NCBI RefSeq assembly: GCF_037113525.1 | Contig: NZ_CP146963.1 | Location: 124,001 to 188,000 of the forward strand | Length of the DNA: 64,000 nt | Direction: 5' to 3' | Source: Butyrivibrio fibrisolvens | GTDB lineage: Bacteria > Bacillota > Clostridia > Lachnospirales > Lachnospiraceae | In this document: positions 9,166 to 19,087 of the stretch, piece by piece | How the letters are laid out: each line of letters begins with the position of its first letter | Numbering within the stretch: position 1 is the first letter of the stretch | The notes under the pieces: generated by a model | Seen by the model: the letters and a program-made list of their open reading frames with translations, nothing else | Database searches by the model: none | Told to the model about the DNA's origin: nothing | Position numbers and translations under genes: made by a program

Positions 9166-10128
9166 ATGTTAATGAAGCACTTGGGGATGTCCTTTTCGGA
9201 CAAACGAAATAATCTGAATAAAATAAAAAAGCATAAGCCTCTCCGGGCAGAGCACAAAAGGCCCAAAAGGATATCGCCAGGTGCTGCCATTACACTTGAG
9301 GCATCGCTCCTTATTCCTCTTTTCCTGATGTTTTTTGTAACAGTATTCTCTCTTTTTGAGATGCTCAGGTTACAGAATGCAGTTGAGATGGCCCTTCACC
9401 AGACAGGTAATGAGATATGTCTTCTTCGATACGAAGCCGACATGGTATATCAGTTTGGCGAAGATGTCCTAAGTTCGGGCGATGAGAGCGATACCATATT
9501 CAATGATCTGGCCCAGATACCGGCTGAATACAAAACAGCAGGCAGAAATGTATTTGATGCAGGCGTTACCTATCTGATGGTACAAAATTATCTGAATCCT
9601 TCCAGTATTCTGGATACACCGATCCTTACAGGACAGATTGTGGTGGTTCCTCTAAACCTTACAAAAGAAGGTGAAGTTGGCCTGGAAGCGGTCTACTCTA
9701 CACACCCGTATTTTAACTGTTTTGGTCTTTCGGATATCAGAATGGAAGCCAGATACTACGGTCATGACTGGTCGGGATTTGCCGTTGCATCTTCGGAAGA
9801 AGATGATGACGAAGAGGAAGATGTAGATGTCTATGTCTCCAGAAAAGCCGGAGCAGTATATCACATGGATAAGGGATGTACATATCTTACAAGAAATATT
9901 TCAAACTGCCCTTATGCAGATATAGATGAAAAAAGAAATAAAAGCGGAGCTATTTATTATCCATGTAAAACCTGCGGCGGCGGAACAGGAACAGTTTATT
10001 ACACTGCTTACGGAACCAGATATCATAGTAGTCTTGATTGCAGCCAGCTGACCAGAGATATTATCACTCTGAAGCTGGAGACAGCTAAGGAACAGGGCTA
10101 CACACCATGCTCCAAATGCGCACATTGA
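9166..10128 (+). CDS. TadE-like pseudopilin with two Cys/His metal-binding-type repeats
   Basis: After a basic cytoplasmic stretch, a TadE-type helix (AAITLEASLLIPLFLMFFVTVFS, near residues 45-68) anchors a 250-residue outer domain. An acidic linker (EEDDDEEEDVD) leads to the C-terminal part, which has two copies of a pattern Y-H-(5-6)-C-x2-L...PC-x2-C (about residues 235-270 and 280-320), resembling small secreted zinc-binding motifs. The start is taken at ATG 9166, 11 bases after GGAAGGAG; ATG 9130, overlapping the previous stop codon, is the alternative. Function in the pilus is inferred from the TadE helix and neighbours. Confidence 0.75.
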   Translation: MLMKHLGMSFSDKRNNLNKIKKHKPLRAEHKRPKRISPGAAITLEASLLIPLFLMFFVTVFSLFEMLRLQNAVEMALHQTGNEICLLRYEADMVYQFGEDVLSSGDESDTIFNDLAQIPAEYKTAGRNVFDAGVTYLMVQNYLNPSSILDTPILTGQIVVVPLNLTKEGEVGLEAVYSTHPYFNCFGLSDIRMEARYYGHDWSGFAVASSEEDDDEEEDVDVYVSRKAGAVYHMDKGCTYLTRNISNCPYADIDEKRNKSGAIYYPCKTCGGGTGTVYYTAYGTRYHSSLDCSQLTRDIITLKLETAKEQGYTPCSKCAH

Positions 10129-10153
10129 TTTGGAAGATTTTTAGGAGATTAAC

Positions 10154-10585
10154 ATGCTTTTTATAATTTTGATGATGCTTATACTGCTGGTATCAGGAAT
10201 CTATGATATCAAGAATAAAGCTGTATCAATGAAGATTTTGATCTTCGCCGGAATAGTATCAATTACTTGCGGAATCTGTCAGCTTCATTATGGCACGACA
10301 ATATATTCCGAGATATGTTCCCTTATTCCGGGAGGAATAGTTCTTGCACTTGCTTATCTTTCCAAAGAGCAGATAGGCTACGGAGACGGACTTGTGATCC
10401 TTTCACTTGGCCCTGTATTTGGACTTATCAACGTTATTATCGGCCTTTGCGCTGCATTTGTGATATCAGCTTTGTTTTCAATAGCACTTCTGATATCCAA
10501 AAAGGCCGGGAAGAAGTCTCAGCTTCCGTTTCTTCCATTTCTGACAGCGGGAATGGGGGTAGTCTGTGCACTTTGCAGTATCTGA
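10154..10585 (+). CDS. cpaA: Prepilin peptidase of the Tad system (TadV/CpaA)
   Basis: Type IV prepilin-like aspartic peptidase that cleaves the Flp leader in the membrane. Only the A24 peptidase core is present (143 residues), as usual for TadV. The two catalytic aspartates are visible: one in GIYDIKNKAV after the first helix (about residue 18) and one in the GxGD motif GYGDG (about residue 79). Four to five membrane helices cover the rest. It overlaps the next gene by 20 bases if that gene starts at 10566. Confidence 0.9.
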   Translation: MLFIILMMLILLVSGIYDIKNKAVSMKILIFAGIVSITCGICQLHYGTTIYSEICSLIPGGIVLALAYLSKEQIGYGDGLVILSLGPVFGLINVIIGLCAAFVISALFSIALLISKKAGKKSQLPFLPFLTAGMGVVCALCSI

Positions 10586-11111
10586 TCTTTATCAAAATAT
10601 AGAAGCTAAAATATTGAGGAAAAAAATAACGGATAGAAAAGATAGTAGTCAGAAAATAAGTAAGATCCAGAATGCTTATCTTACTGTTGAACTGGCACTT
10701 ATTTTCCCGGTAATACTCCTGGTCATAGTTCTTGTCGTTCACTGGGGATTCATGATGTACGACAGAGTCATAATGTCTCAGGATGCTTATCTTCTTGCCT
10801 TAAGGGGAGCAGTGATATCGGACGAAGAGCCTGAACAGTATGCACTTGAGAACAGCGATTGGCAGTTTGGCGCCTGGTATTTTGGAAGTCCCAAACCGAC
10901 TGTTCAGACGTCAAGCGACTGGCTTCTTAATACAGTCGAAGTTACCCTTTCGATGGAAACCTATCACGGAGGAACTAGTTATTACAGCATAAACCCTCAG
11001 GGGAAATGGGCATCATCAATTTCCTGGAAGGCTGATTATACAAGACCTTCCAAAAGAGTACGACTTTTTACAAGAGCATATGACCTGTACAAAGTTTTAA
11101 CATCAGAATAA
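10566..11111 (+). CDS. TadE-like minor pseudopilin
   Basis: A single membrane helix (about residues 40-63) is preceded by a Thr-Val-Glu-Leu-Ala pattern typical of TadE pseudopilins, and the rest is an outer domain of about 115 residues. The start is uncertain: GTG 10566 sits 6 bases after a GGGGG stretch but inside the end of cpaA; a start nearer 10613 would leave a shorter cytoplasmic tail. The stop codon is followed at once by double-hairpin element copy B. Confidence 0.78.
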   Translation: MHFAVSDLYQNIEAKILRKKITDRKDSSQKISKIQNAYLTVELALIFPVILLVIVLVVHWGFMMYDRVIMSQDAYLLALRGAVISDEEPEQYALENSDWQFGAWYFGSPKPTVQTSSDWLLNTVEVTLSMETYHGGTSYYSINPQGKWASSISWKADYTRPSKRVRLFTRAYDLYKVLTSE

Positions 11112-11211
11112 GGAGTTTAAAAATTACATTTTTAAACTCTAGAAGTGGTGTCGCGAGCTCCACCACTTCCAAGCATTAGCAAATCTTTTTACTCGCGACA
11201 TGAGGTTAGGT
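11112..11211 (+). repeat. Intercistronic double-hairpin element, copy B, with possible pseudoknot
   Basis: P1 pairs GAGTTTAAAAAT (11113-11124) with ATTTTTAAACTC (11128-11139). P2 pairs GAAGTGGTG (11142-11150) with CACCACTTC (11161-11169), leaving the loop TCGCGAGCTC. Loop bases TCGCGAG (11151-11157) are perfectly complementary to CTCGCGA (11192-11198), which ends 3 bases before the GAGG ribosome binding site (11202-11205) of the next gene. Pairing would give an H-type pseudoknot beside the translation start. The tail ATTAG...ACTCGCGACATGAGG is shared with copy C. Confidence 0.75.
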
Positions 11212-12735
11212 ATGAATTACAATATTCGATATGAGAGAGATCTTTCTCACAATTACATAGTTATGGATCTTGGCGATAAGGATACGGGGGATTACAGGTA
11301 CAAAATGCTGGAAGCCCAGAAGACAAAGGGACTTATGGCCTGCAGCGTCAGAAGCATCAACTCAGATTCCTTCCTGTATTATGAAGCCGACGGACTTAGA
11401 AGCATGGGCGACAGATTTGCAAGCAGAGGAATGAATTCACAGCAGCTGATGGACTTTTTTGCAGATCTTGAAAAAGTATGTCTTGATATGTCTGAGTATC
11501 TACTTGATGAAGACAGCCTTGTAATGACAATGGATACAGTAATGGTCAATCTTGTTGATGGCCACTTCCGTTTCCTTTGTCTTCCCGGAGATAACAGAGA
11601 AGACATCGAGACTTTTGCGATCGAACTTACAGATAAGGTTGATCATAATGATGACAGAGCAGTAAATGCAGCATATGAGTTCTGTTCCCTTGTAGAAGAG
11701 AACGGTTACAACCTTTCTACGATCGCAGGAATGATGAAGAGTAAGATGTCTGAATTTGCAAAACCTCAGGAAGTAGCTCATCCAAGGCAGCAGTGCATGG
11801 CACAGGGCATGGATGACAGTCTTGAAAGCAGCAAAGCGGTAGCCACAGCTCATCCTGATTTCTACGAAGATTTTGATGAAGACGATGAGAATACTTCAAA
11901 AGCATCTAAGAAAGCTTCTAAGAAAGATAAGAATGAATCAGATATAAAGAGTCTATATATCTTTTCTATACTTTCTATAATAATAGGGATGATCGGAGTT
12001 GCTATAAGATATCTGTATGTCCTTTCTCCAAGAGAAAACATAATATCCCTTTCTGTAATAGCTGTTACATTCATCATGGGTATTGCAGCTCTTATCTTTG
12101 CAGATCGTAAGAAAAAATCCATCGAGATGAAAGAGATCGATGACAATATAAAAACAGAAATGTCCAATGTCAAAAAGAAAAAGGAAGCTGAGAAAAAGCG
12201 CAGAAAAGCAAAGTCTTATGACGATGATGATTTTGATATAGATGAAGATTTTTCAAAAAGCTTTTGTCCGTCCAGTCCTTCTTTTGCAAGATCTGATGAA
12301 AAGGCTTTTGGGGCAGCAGCTTCACCAGTACTGATGCCTAACCTTCAGATGTTTGCTTCAAGACAGGAACCAGCCAGACAAAGCAAACTATCCATGACAA
12401 GCGACATTGGAACAACTGTACTTGATGCTCCAAAGATTAAGACTAGTGGCCGTCTTTACAGCCGGGGCCTTGATAACTGTATTCAGATTAGTACAGACAA
12501 GCTTCCTCTTACAATAGGCAAGATGGAAGGCTGTGTTGATTTTGTCATTCCCAATAAGACGATCAGCAGAATCCATGCACGCTTGTTCGAACAAAGCGGA
12601 GATATGTACCTTATCGATCTTGGATCCACCAATGGAACATATCATAACGGATGCAGACTCCAGGCCCAGAAGGCGGTCAGAATAGTACCTGGCGACGAAG
12701 TCAGACTCTCTGATATTGTTTTTGATTATAGATAA
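11212..12735 (+). CDS. FHA-domain membrane protein (DUF6382-like N-terminus)
   Basis: About 507 residues. The N-terminal 180 residues resemble the DUF6382 domain often joined to FHA in clostridia. A charged linker leads to two membrane helices (about 246-270 and 278-298), then a Lys/Asp-rich stretch, and a C-terminal FHA domain (about 425-505) with LTIGKMEGCVDFVI, SRIHARL and LGSTNGTYHNG, the phosphothreonine-binding loops. FHA proteins at the end of Tad loci probably link pilus assembly to Ser/Thr kinase signalling; no kinase lies in the window. The start is ATG 11212, 6 bases after GAGG; ATG 11200 overlaps that site. Confidence 0.88.
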   Translation: MNYNIRYERDLSHNYIVMDLGDKDTGDYRYKMLEAQKTKGLMACSVRSINSDSFLYYEADGLRSMGDRFASRGMNSQQLMDFFADLEKVCLDMSEYLLDEDSLVMTMDTVMVNLVDGHFRFLCLPGDNREDIETFAIELTDKVDHNDDRAVNAAYEFCSLVEENGYNLSTIAGMMKSKMSEFAKPQEVAHPRQQCMAQGMDDSLESSKAVATAHPDFYEDFDEDDENTSKASKKASKKDKNESDIKSLYIFSILSIIIGMIGVAIRYLYVLSPRENIISLSVIAVTFIMGIAALIFADRKKKSIEMKEIDDNIKTEMSNVKKKKEAEKKRRKAKSYDDDDFDIDEDFSKSFCPSSPSFARSDEKAFGAAASPVLMPNLQMFASRQEPARQSKLSMTSDIGTTVLDAPKIKTSGRLYSRGLDNCIQISTDKLPLTIGKMEGCVDFVIPNKTISRIHARLFEQSGDMYLIDLGSTNGTYHNGCRLQAQKAVRIVPGDEVRLSDIVFDYR

Positions 12736-12865
12736 ATATGATATACTAAATTATGTGTAGGGATTTGTAGGACATAGTTTAGATATGTCCTGAGATACAG
12801 GGATATGGTAGCTCCATTGCAATTGCATGGAGCTTATCTTCATATTACGGAGGGGCACATAATCC
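12736..12865 (+). other. 130-base gap with a small hairpin
   Basis: Between the Tad locus and the flavodoxin-fusion gene. It holds the hairpin AGCTCCAT / ATGGAGCT around 12810-12835 and AT-rich promoter-like sequence at the left (TATGATATACT). No T tract follows the hairpin, so it is not a clear terminator. Confidence 0.35.
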
Positions 12866-13873
12866 ATGAAGATCAACATTTACTACGGAGGCCGCGGCAT
12901 TGTTGATGATCCGTCTTTATACGTTATTAGCAGGATGACGGATGTTCTTAAGGAACTTAATGTCGATGTGGCCAGTTTTAATCTCTTTGATCAGAAAAGC
13001 GGTATCACAGCATTGCCTAACACGCTCAAGGATGCTGACGGCATTATCCTTGCGTCTACAGTTGAATGGTACGGCATTGGAGGATATCTCATGGAGTTCC
13101 TTGATGCATGCTGGCTTTATGGCGACAAAGACAAGATAAGCCACATGTATATGATGCCTGTTGTCATGTCCACAACATACGGTGAGCGCGATGGCGTCAC
13201 CAGCCTTGAGACAGCCTGGGAGATACTGGGCGGTCTTCCTTGTGACGGCGTGTGTGGCTATATCGCTGACACTTCACTTTTCGACAGTAATCCCGATTAC
13301 ATCCGCCTTATAGAAAAAAAGGCTGAGAATTTCTATAGAACAATTTCCCAGAAAATAACTGCGCTTCCTGCAAGTAATCAGGTGGTAAAACAAAAAGTAT
13401 CTCTTACAAAGAGTGTGGATCTGACTCCCCAAGAGTCTGAACAGCTGTCCAAATACGTATCTGACGACAGGTATGTGCAGACCCAGAAAGCAGATATTCA
13501 GGAACTGTCATCACTGTTCAGAGATAAGCTCAAAAATGATGAGCGCACATCAACACCTGAAGAATATATAGATCTTTTCAAAAAACATTTCAAAACAGAT
13601 ACCCAAGTCAAAGGAACATATGCTATAACAGTAACAGACAGGCCGGTAATGAAGACTATACTGTTTGACGTAGGAACATCTCTTTTGGCAGAGGTCATTT
13701 CTTCTGAAAGAAATGGAATAGATGTTGTGCTTCAGATGACGCAGGAGTCTTTGGATCAGATAGTCACAGGCCGCATGACCTTCCAAAGAGCTTTTATGGC
13801 CGGCAATATGAAAATGAAAGGTGACTTTAAGCTTCTCCGCGGACTTGATCAGATATTTGATTTTGGAGCGTGA
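12866..13873 (+). CDS. Flavodoxin-like domain fused to an SCP2 sterol-carrier-like domain
   Basis: Residues about 1-165 have the flavodoxin-like NAD(P)H-dependent oxidoreductase layout: strand, then LPNTLKDADGIILASTVEWYGIGGYLMEFLDACWL, the usual position of the FMN contact and dimer helix. A helical linker follows (about 170-230). Residues about 235-335 match the SCP2 lipid-carrier fold, ending in the characteristic I-V-TGRMTFQRAFMAGNMKMKGDF pattern. Start ATG 12866 has GGAGGGG 10 bases upstream. The enzyme activity is unknown; both assignments rest on pattern recognition. Confidence 0.75.
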   Translation: MKINIYYGGRGIVDDPSLYVISRMTDVLKELNVDVASFNLFDQKSGITALPNTLKDADGIILASTVEWYGIGGYLMEFLDACWLYGDKDKISHMYMMPVVMSTTYGERDGVTSLETAWEILGGLPCDGVCGYIADTSLFDSNPDYIRLIEKKAENFYRTISQKITALPASNQVVKQKVSLTKSVDLTPQESEQLSKYVSDDRYVQTQKADIQELSSLFRDKLKNDERTSTPEEYIDLFKKHFKTDTQVKGTYAITVTDRPVMKTILFDVGTSLLAEVISSERNGIDVVLQMTQESLDQIVTGRMTFQRAFMAGNMKMKGDFKLLRGLDQIFDFGA

Positions 13874-13910
13874 GCTAAGCTTAAGATAAAAAGGTTAGTA
13901 TCTGTAATTT

Positions 13911-14567
13911 ATGGCAAAATATGATCAACAATGGTATAGAAACTTTTACGGGCGATATCTTACAGCTTTTGTTATGCTGATGCTCGTGATCGTTAATGTT
14001 TTGTTTTTTATCTGTCAGATAATGTATGGCGATCTGCTCACAGACAAAGGCGCTCTTGATACCTACAGCGTCTTTTCTAAGGATGAGTGGTACAGACTTA
14101 TTACCGCTACATTTCTTCATGCTGACATATCGCATCTTCTTTCCAATATGGTAGGCCTGTTCTTTATAGGAGGGCTTATTGAGATAAGTGTCGGACACCT
14201 TGGATTTGCCCTCGTATATCTTTTATCAGGAATAGGCGGCAATGTAATATCTATCTTATATGAAAAAATGTTCATGCTCGACCGCTACTCAATTGGCGCA
14301 AGCGGCGGAGTATACGGACTTGTCGGAGCTGTACTTGTTCTTTCTATATATGAAAAGATAAGGAAAGTACCTGATAATGAAGTAGGAGCCCCTTCAAGTA
14401 ACCTGGTTTACAGAGGCGCATTTGTAGTGCTTTTCATGGTTGCTTCAGGTTTTGCACAGCAGAACATAAATAACGCAGCCCACATAGGCGGCCTTATAAT
14501 AGGAATGATCGTAAGTTTTCTTTTGGTACTTATTAAGGGAAAAAAGATTAAACCTATGGAACTTTGA
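13911..14567 (+). CDS. Rhomboid family intramembrane serine protease
   Basis: Cleaves membrane-spanning substrates within the bilayer. Six or so helices fill 218 residues. The catalytic dyad is visible: Ser of the GASG motif (about residue 130) and His of NNAAHIGG (about residue 191). The L1-loop HADxxHLLSNM pattern after the first helix is also typical. The ribosome binding site is weak (AAGG about 16 bases upstream). The natural substrate is not indicated by the context. Confidence 0.93.
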   Translation: MAKYDQQWYRNFYGRYLTAFVMLMLVIVNVLFFICQIMYGDLLTDKGALDTYSVFSKDEWYRLITATFLHADISHLLSNMVGLFFIGGLIEISVGHLGFALVYLLSGIGGNVISILYEKMFMLDRYSIGASGGVYGLVGAVLVLSIYEKIRKVPDNEVGAPSSNLVYRGAFVVLFMVASGFAQQNINNAAHIGGLIIGMIVSFLLVLIKGKKIKPMEL

Positions 14568-14635
14568 TCTTAGTATTTAATAGAGATATTAATACTTCAC
14601 GTATATAGAACTATACAATTTAAAAGGAGAGACGT

Positions 14636-15046
14636 ATGAAAAACGATAACTGTATTTTCTGTAAACTAGCTAATGGGGATATCCCTACCAATTCAATCTA
14701 TGAAGATGACATGTTCAATGTGATTCTCGATAATGGCCCGGCCAACCTCGGACATGCTCTTATCCTTCCAAAGGATCACTACGCAAATATCTTTGAGATT
14801 CCTGAAGAAACGCTTGGAAAAGCAATGATCCTTGGAAAAAAAGTTGCAGAAAGGCTTAAAGACAAGCTCGAGTGCGATGGCGTTAACCTTGTACAGAACA
14901 ATGGCGCAGCTGCAGGACAGACCGTAGATCACTTCCATCTTCATGTTATTCCACGTTATACAAACGATGGTCAGTCCATTGTATGGAAACCAAAGGAACC
15001 CGAAGATGACAAGCTTCGTGACATCTGCAGCCAGCTTAAATTTTGA
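14636..15046 (+). CDS. HIT family nucleotide hydrolase
   Basis: Small (136 residues) histidine-triad protein that hydrolyses nucleoside phosphoramidates or dinucleotides in the cytoplasm. The triad reads HFHLHVIPR, with His 99, 101 and 103; the N-terminal CIFCKLANGDIP is the usual start with its Cys pair. RBS AAGGAGAG precedes ATG 14636. A hairpin GGCGGCTA / TAGCTGCC followed by TTTT (about 15059-15084) ends the transcript. Confidence 0.95.
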   Translation: MKNDNCIFCKLANGDIPTNSIYEDDMFNVILDNGPANLGHALILPKDHYANIFEIPEETLGKAMILGKKVAERLKDKLECDGVNLVQNNGAAAGQTVDHFHLHVIPRYTNDGQSIVWKPKEPEDDKLRDICSQLKF

Positions 15047-15058
15047 TTGAATCAAGAA

Positions 15059-15088
15059 GGCGGCTATATAATTAGCTGCCTTTTACTA
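15059..15088 (+). terminator. Terminator after the HIT gene
   Basis: GGCgGCTa and tAGCtGCC arms surround an AT loop and run into TTTTAC. Short, moderately stable hairpin 13 bases after the stop codon. Confidence 0.6.
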
Positions 15089-15147
15089 TGTTTAAGTGTC
15101 AAAAGTAATTTTTATCTCTATGAATTATTGTCCGGAATGAGGAAATT

Positions 15148-15990
15148 ATGCGAGAAATAGATGTAAAAGATATAACAACAGCAGTAAAGGAGATGGTCAT
15201 TGATGCCAATTACCATCTTTCTCCTGATATGGAAAAAATACTTAATGAAAAAGCTTCTACTGAAAAGTCCGAACTTGGAAGAAGCATTCTTTCTCAGCTT
15301 CAGAAGAATCTTCAGATAGCGGATGCTGACAAGATACCGATCTGCCAGGATACAGGAATGGCAGTTATCTTTATCAAAGTAGGTCAGGAAGTTCACCTTG
15401 TCGGAGGAAACGTGACAGACGCCATTAATGAAGGCGTAAGACAGGGCTATACAGAAGGCTATCTTAGAAAATCTGTCGTAGGCGATCCCCTTATAAGACA
15501 AAATACAAATGATAATACACCAGCTGTGATCCACTATGAAATAGTAGAAGGAGACAAGGTCGAGATAACATGCGCACCTAAAGGTTTTGGAAGCGAGAAC
15601 ATGAGTAAAGTCTATATGCTCAAACCTGCAGACGGCGAAGAAGGCGTCAAGAACGCCATCCTTCATGCCGTAAAGGATGCAGGCCCTAACGCATGCCCTC
15701 CTATGGTCGTAGGCGTAGGAATAGGCGGTACCTTTGAAAAGTGTGCCATCATGGCCAAACAAGCCCTTACAAGGGAAGTTGGCAAGCACTCAGATATACC
15801 ATATGTTAAAGATATGGAAGAAGAGATGCTTGAGAAGATCAATCAGACAGGTATCGGCCCCGGAGGTCTTGGCGGCTCAACAACAGCCCTTGCAGTCAAT
15901 ATCAACACCTATGCAACCCACATAGCAGGACTACCGGTAGCAGTAAATATCTGCTGTCACGTTAACAGACACATATCAAGAACTCTATAA
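15148..15990 (+). CDS. Class I fumarate hydratase, alpha subunit
   Basis: Forms, with the next gene, the [4Fe-4S] two-subunit hydratase that interconverts fumarate and malate (tartrate dehydratase is a close relative). The 280 residues cover the alpha domain: cluster cysteines are found in ICQDTGMAVIF, in CAPKGFGSENMS and in the C-terminal CCHVNRH; GxGIGGTFEKCA and GPGGLGGSTTALAV are typical. RBS GAGG 7 bases before ATG 15148. It is 12 bases before the beta subunit start. It probably serves the reductive branch that PEP carboxykinase (32 kb) feeds. Confidence 0.92.
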   Translation: MREIDVKDITTAVKEMVIDANYHLSPDMEKILNEKASTEKSELGRSILSQLQKNLQIADADKIPICQDTGMAVIFIKVGQEVHLVGGNVTDAINEGVRQGYTEGYLRKSVVGDPLIRQNTNDNTPAVIHYEIVEGDKVEITCAPKGFGSENMSKVYMLKPADGEEGVKNAILHAVKDAGPNACPPMVVGVGIGGTFEKCAIMAKQALTREVGKHSDIPYVKDMEEEMLEKINQTGIGPGGLGGSTTALAVNINTYATHIAGLPVAVNICCHVNRHISRTL

Positions 15991-16002
15991 ATGAGGTTGA
16001 AA

Positions 16003-16533
16003 ATGGAATATTATATAAACGCTCCACTTACTAAAGAAGACGCCATAAAGCTCAGGGCTGGTGACATGATCTATATCACAGGAACTATATATACAGCCAG
16101 AGACGCAGCTCACAAAAGAATGTCAGAAGCACTTGCAAAGGGAGAAGAGCTACCTTTAGAGCTTAAAGACAATATCATATATTATATGGGACCATCTCCT
16201 GCAAGACCCGGAAGACCCATAGGATCAGCAGGCCCCACAACAGCCAGCAGAATGGATAAATACGCTCCAAGTCTCCTTGACCTGGGACTCAGAGGCATGA
16301 TAGGTAAAGGTAAAAGGACACAAGAAGTAAAAGATGCAATAGTCCGAAACGACGCAGTATACTTTGCAGCAATAGGCGGTGCCGGGGCTCTTCTGTCAAA
16401 AGCTATAACATCTGCTACAGTTATCGCTTATGATGATCTGGGAACAGAAGCAATAAGAAAACTTGAAGTAGAGAACTTTCCATGCATAGTCGTAATAGAC
16501 AGTGAGGGAACAAATCTTTACGAACAGGTATAG
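16003..16533 (+). CDS. Class I fumarate hydratase, beta subunit
   Basis: C-terminal subunit of the class I hydratase. Motifs include AGDMIYITGTIYTARDAAHKR, the YMGPSPARPGRPIGSAGPTTASRMD substrate-binding segment and GKG. The 176-residue length is normal. ATG 16003 is preferred because GAGG lies 7 bases upstream; ATG 15991 would overlap that site. The gap from the alpha subunit stop is 12 bases, so translation is likely coupled. Confidence 0.92.
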   Translation: MEYYINAPLTKEDAIKLRAGDMIYITGTIYTARDAAHKRMSEALAKGEELPLELKDNIIYYMGPSPARPGRPIGSAGPTTASRMDKYAPSLLDLGLRGMIGKGKRTQEVKDAIVRNDAVYFAAIGGAGALLSKAITSATVIAYDDLGTEAIRKLEVENFPCIVVIDSEGTNLYEQV

Positions 16534-16581
16534 TAACGTAATAGTTTTAAAACATTTTTTACTGATTTATGCCTAAAGTCA

Positions 16582-16611
16582 TTGACAAAAGTTAAAACTC
16601 ATCTGTATAAT
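16582..16611 (+). promoter_or_regulatory. Promoter of tRNA-Ser
   Basis: TTGACA (16582-16587) and TATAAT (16606-16611) with an 18-base spacer. It lies 114 bases upstream of the tRNA-Ser gene. Confidence 0.75.
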
Positions 16612-16724
16612 AAGTGTTGCGTCGCAGAGGAAGTACTTCGATATACGAGGTAGTATGATCGGCTTCCAAAGTGATGTAGAACCAAATATATATACCGTTT
16701 GGTAGAGTGGTAACTCAGGCATAT
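16612..16724 (+). other. Long leader before tRNA-Ser
   Basis: About 113 bases between the promoter and the mature tRNA, long for a tRNA leader. It holds GGAAG (near 16630) and CTTCC (near 16672) arms that may pair. A GGTAGAGTGGTAACTCAGGC segment resembles a tRNA D-arm, perhaps a decayed tRNA. No known RNA family was recognised. Confidence 0.35.
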
Positions 16725-16812
16725 GGAGAAATACTCAAGTGGCTGAAGAGGCGCCCCTGCTAAGGGTGTAGACCGGGCGACCGGTGCGCGGGTTCAAATC
16801 CCGCTTTCTCCG
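16725..16812 (+). tRNA. tRNA-Ser (anticodon GCT)
   Basis: GGAGAAA pairs with TTTCTCC in the acceptor stem; the anticodon loop reads CTGCTAA; a long variable arm GACCGGGCGACCGGT-type marks a class II serine tRNA. T loop GGTTCAAATCC is standard. CCA is not encoded. Confidence 0.95.
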
Positions 16813-16839
16813 TTTTCGATTTAATGCTTTTGCATGAAG

Positions 16840-16872
16840 AGAATCTTGAGAAGTTTACAAGATTCTTTTTTT
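16840..16872 (+). terminator. Terminator after tRNA-Ser
   Basis: AGAATCTTG (16840-16848) pairs with CAAGATTCT (16858-16866) and is followed by a run of seven T residues. Confidence 0.85.
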
Positions 16873-16935
16873 GTCCCTTAAATATAGGTGATCAGATCAC
16901 TTATATAGGAAGAAAAAGAAAATCGAAAAAAGATG

Positions 16936-16964
16936 TTGACAAGAGATCAACATCAAGATATAAT
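16936..16964 (+). promoter_or_regulatory. rRNA operon promoter P1
   Basis: TTGACA (16936-16941) and TATAAT (16959-16964), 17-base spacer, consensus match at both boxes. It heads a leader of about 370 bases before 16S. Confidence 0.85.
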
Positions 16965-17056
16965 CAATTTCGCTGTCGCAAATAAAACAGTTTCACGAAG
17001 GGCCGGGAGGTCACTTACGAAGCGGTTTGACAGCAAAAAAGATTTTAAAAAAGTTC

Positions 17057-17085
17057 TTGACAAACCAATGACAACGAGTTAAGAT
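17057..17085 (+). promoter_or_regulatory. Probable rRNA operon promoter P2
   Basis: TTGACA (17057-17062) with TAAGAT (17080-17085) at a 17-base spacing; the nearby TATAAC (17085-17090) would give 22 bases, so the -10 call is less sure. From 17090 to 17336 the leader holds short hairpins such as CTGTCGA / TCGACAG (about 17262-17279), and no gene. Confidence 0.6.
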
Positions 17086-17336
17086 ATAACACGTTGCGGC
17101 GGACAAGCCAAGACACAGTGCTTCTGAAAGAAGTACCAAGCACTTTGACAACTTAACAGTAATGCAACCCTGAAAATTCCAGTTCTTCTTAAATAAGAAG
17201 GACAGAATGTTCAGAAGAACAAAAACCAAAGTAAATTTTTGATGGTTTAGCCACCATCAAGCTGTCGAGAGATCGACAGAGGAGCAGAATTATTCTGATT
17301 AAGTCAGTGTAACTCTGAACCGGAAAGAACAAACAT

Positions 17337-18888
<1,552 letters not shown>

Positions 18889-18964
18889 AAATAAAGAAGG
18901 AAGAAGTAGGGAGTTGCATTACTGTTTAGTTGTTAAAGGCGATGAACCTTTAAAACAGAATATT

Positions 18965-19081
18965 TCTGGTGACGATGCGCTTCGGGGAAACACCCGTTCC
19001 CATCTCGAACACGACGGTTAAGACCTTAGCGGCCGAAAGTACTATACTGGTAACGGTATGGGAGGATAGGTGGTTGCCAGA
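18965..19081 (+). rRNA. rrf: 5S ribosomal RNA placed between 16S and 23S
   Basis: TCTGGTGACGAT at the start pairs with GCCAGA at the end; the internal CACCCGTTCCCATCTCGAACACG block is diagnostic of 5S. About 117 bases. It lies 81 bases after 16S and 7 bases before tRNA-Ala. No 5S copy follows 23S, so this order is not the standard 16S-23S-5S. Confidence 0.93.
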
Positions 19082-19087
19082 TTTAAT

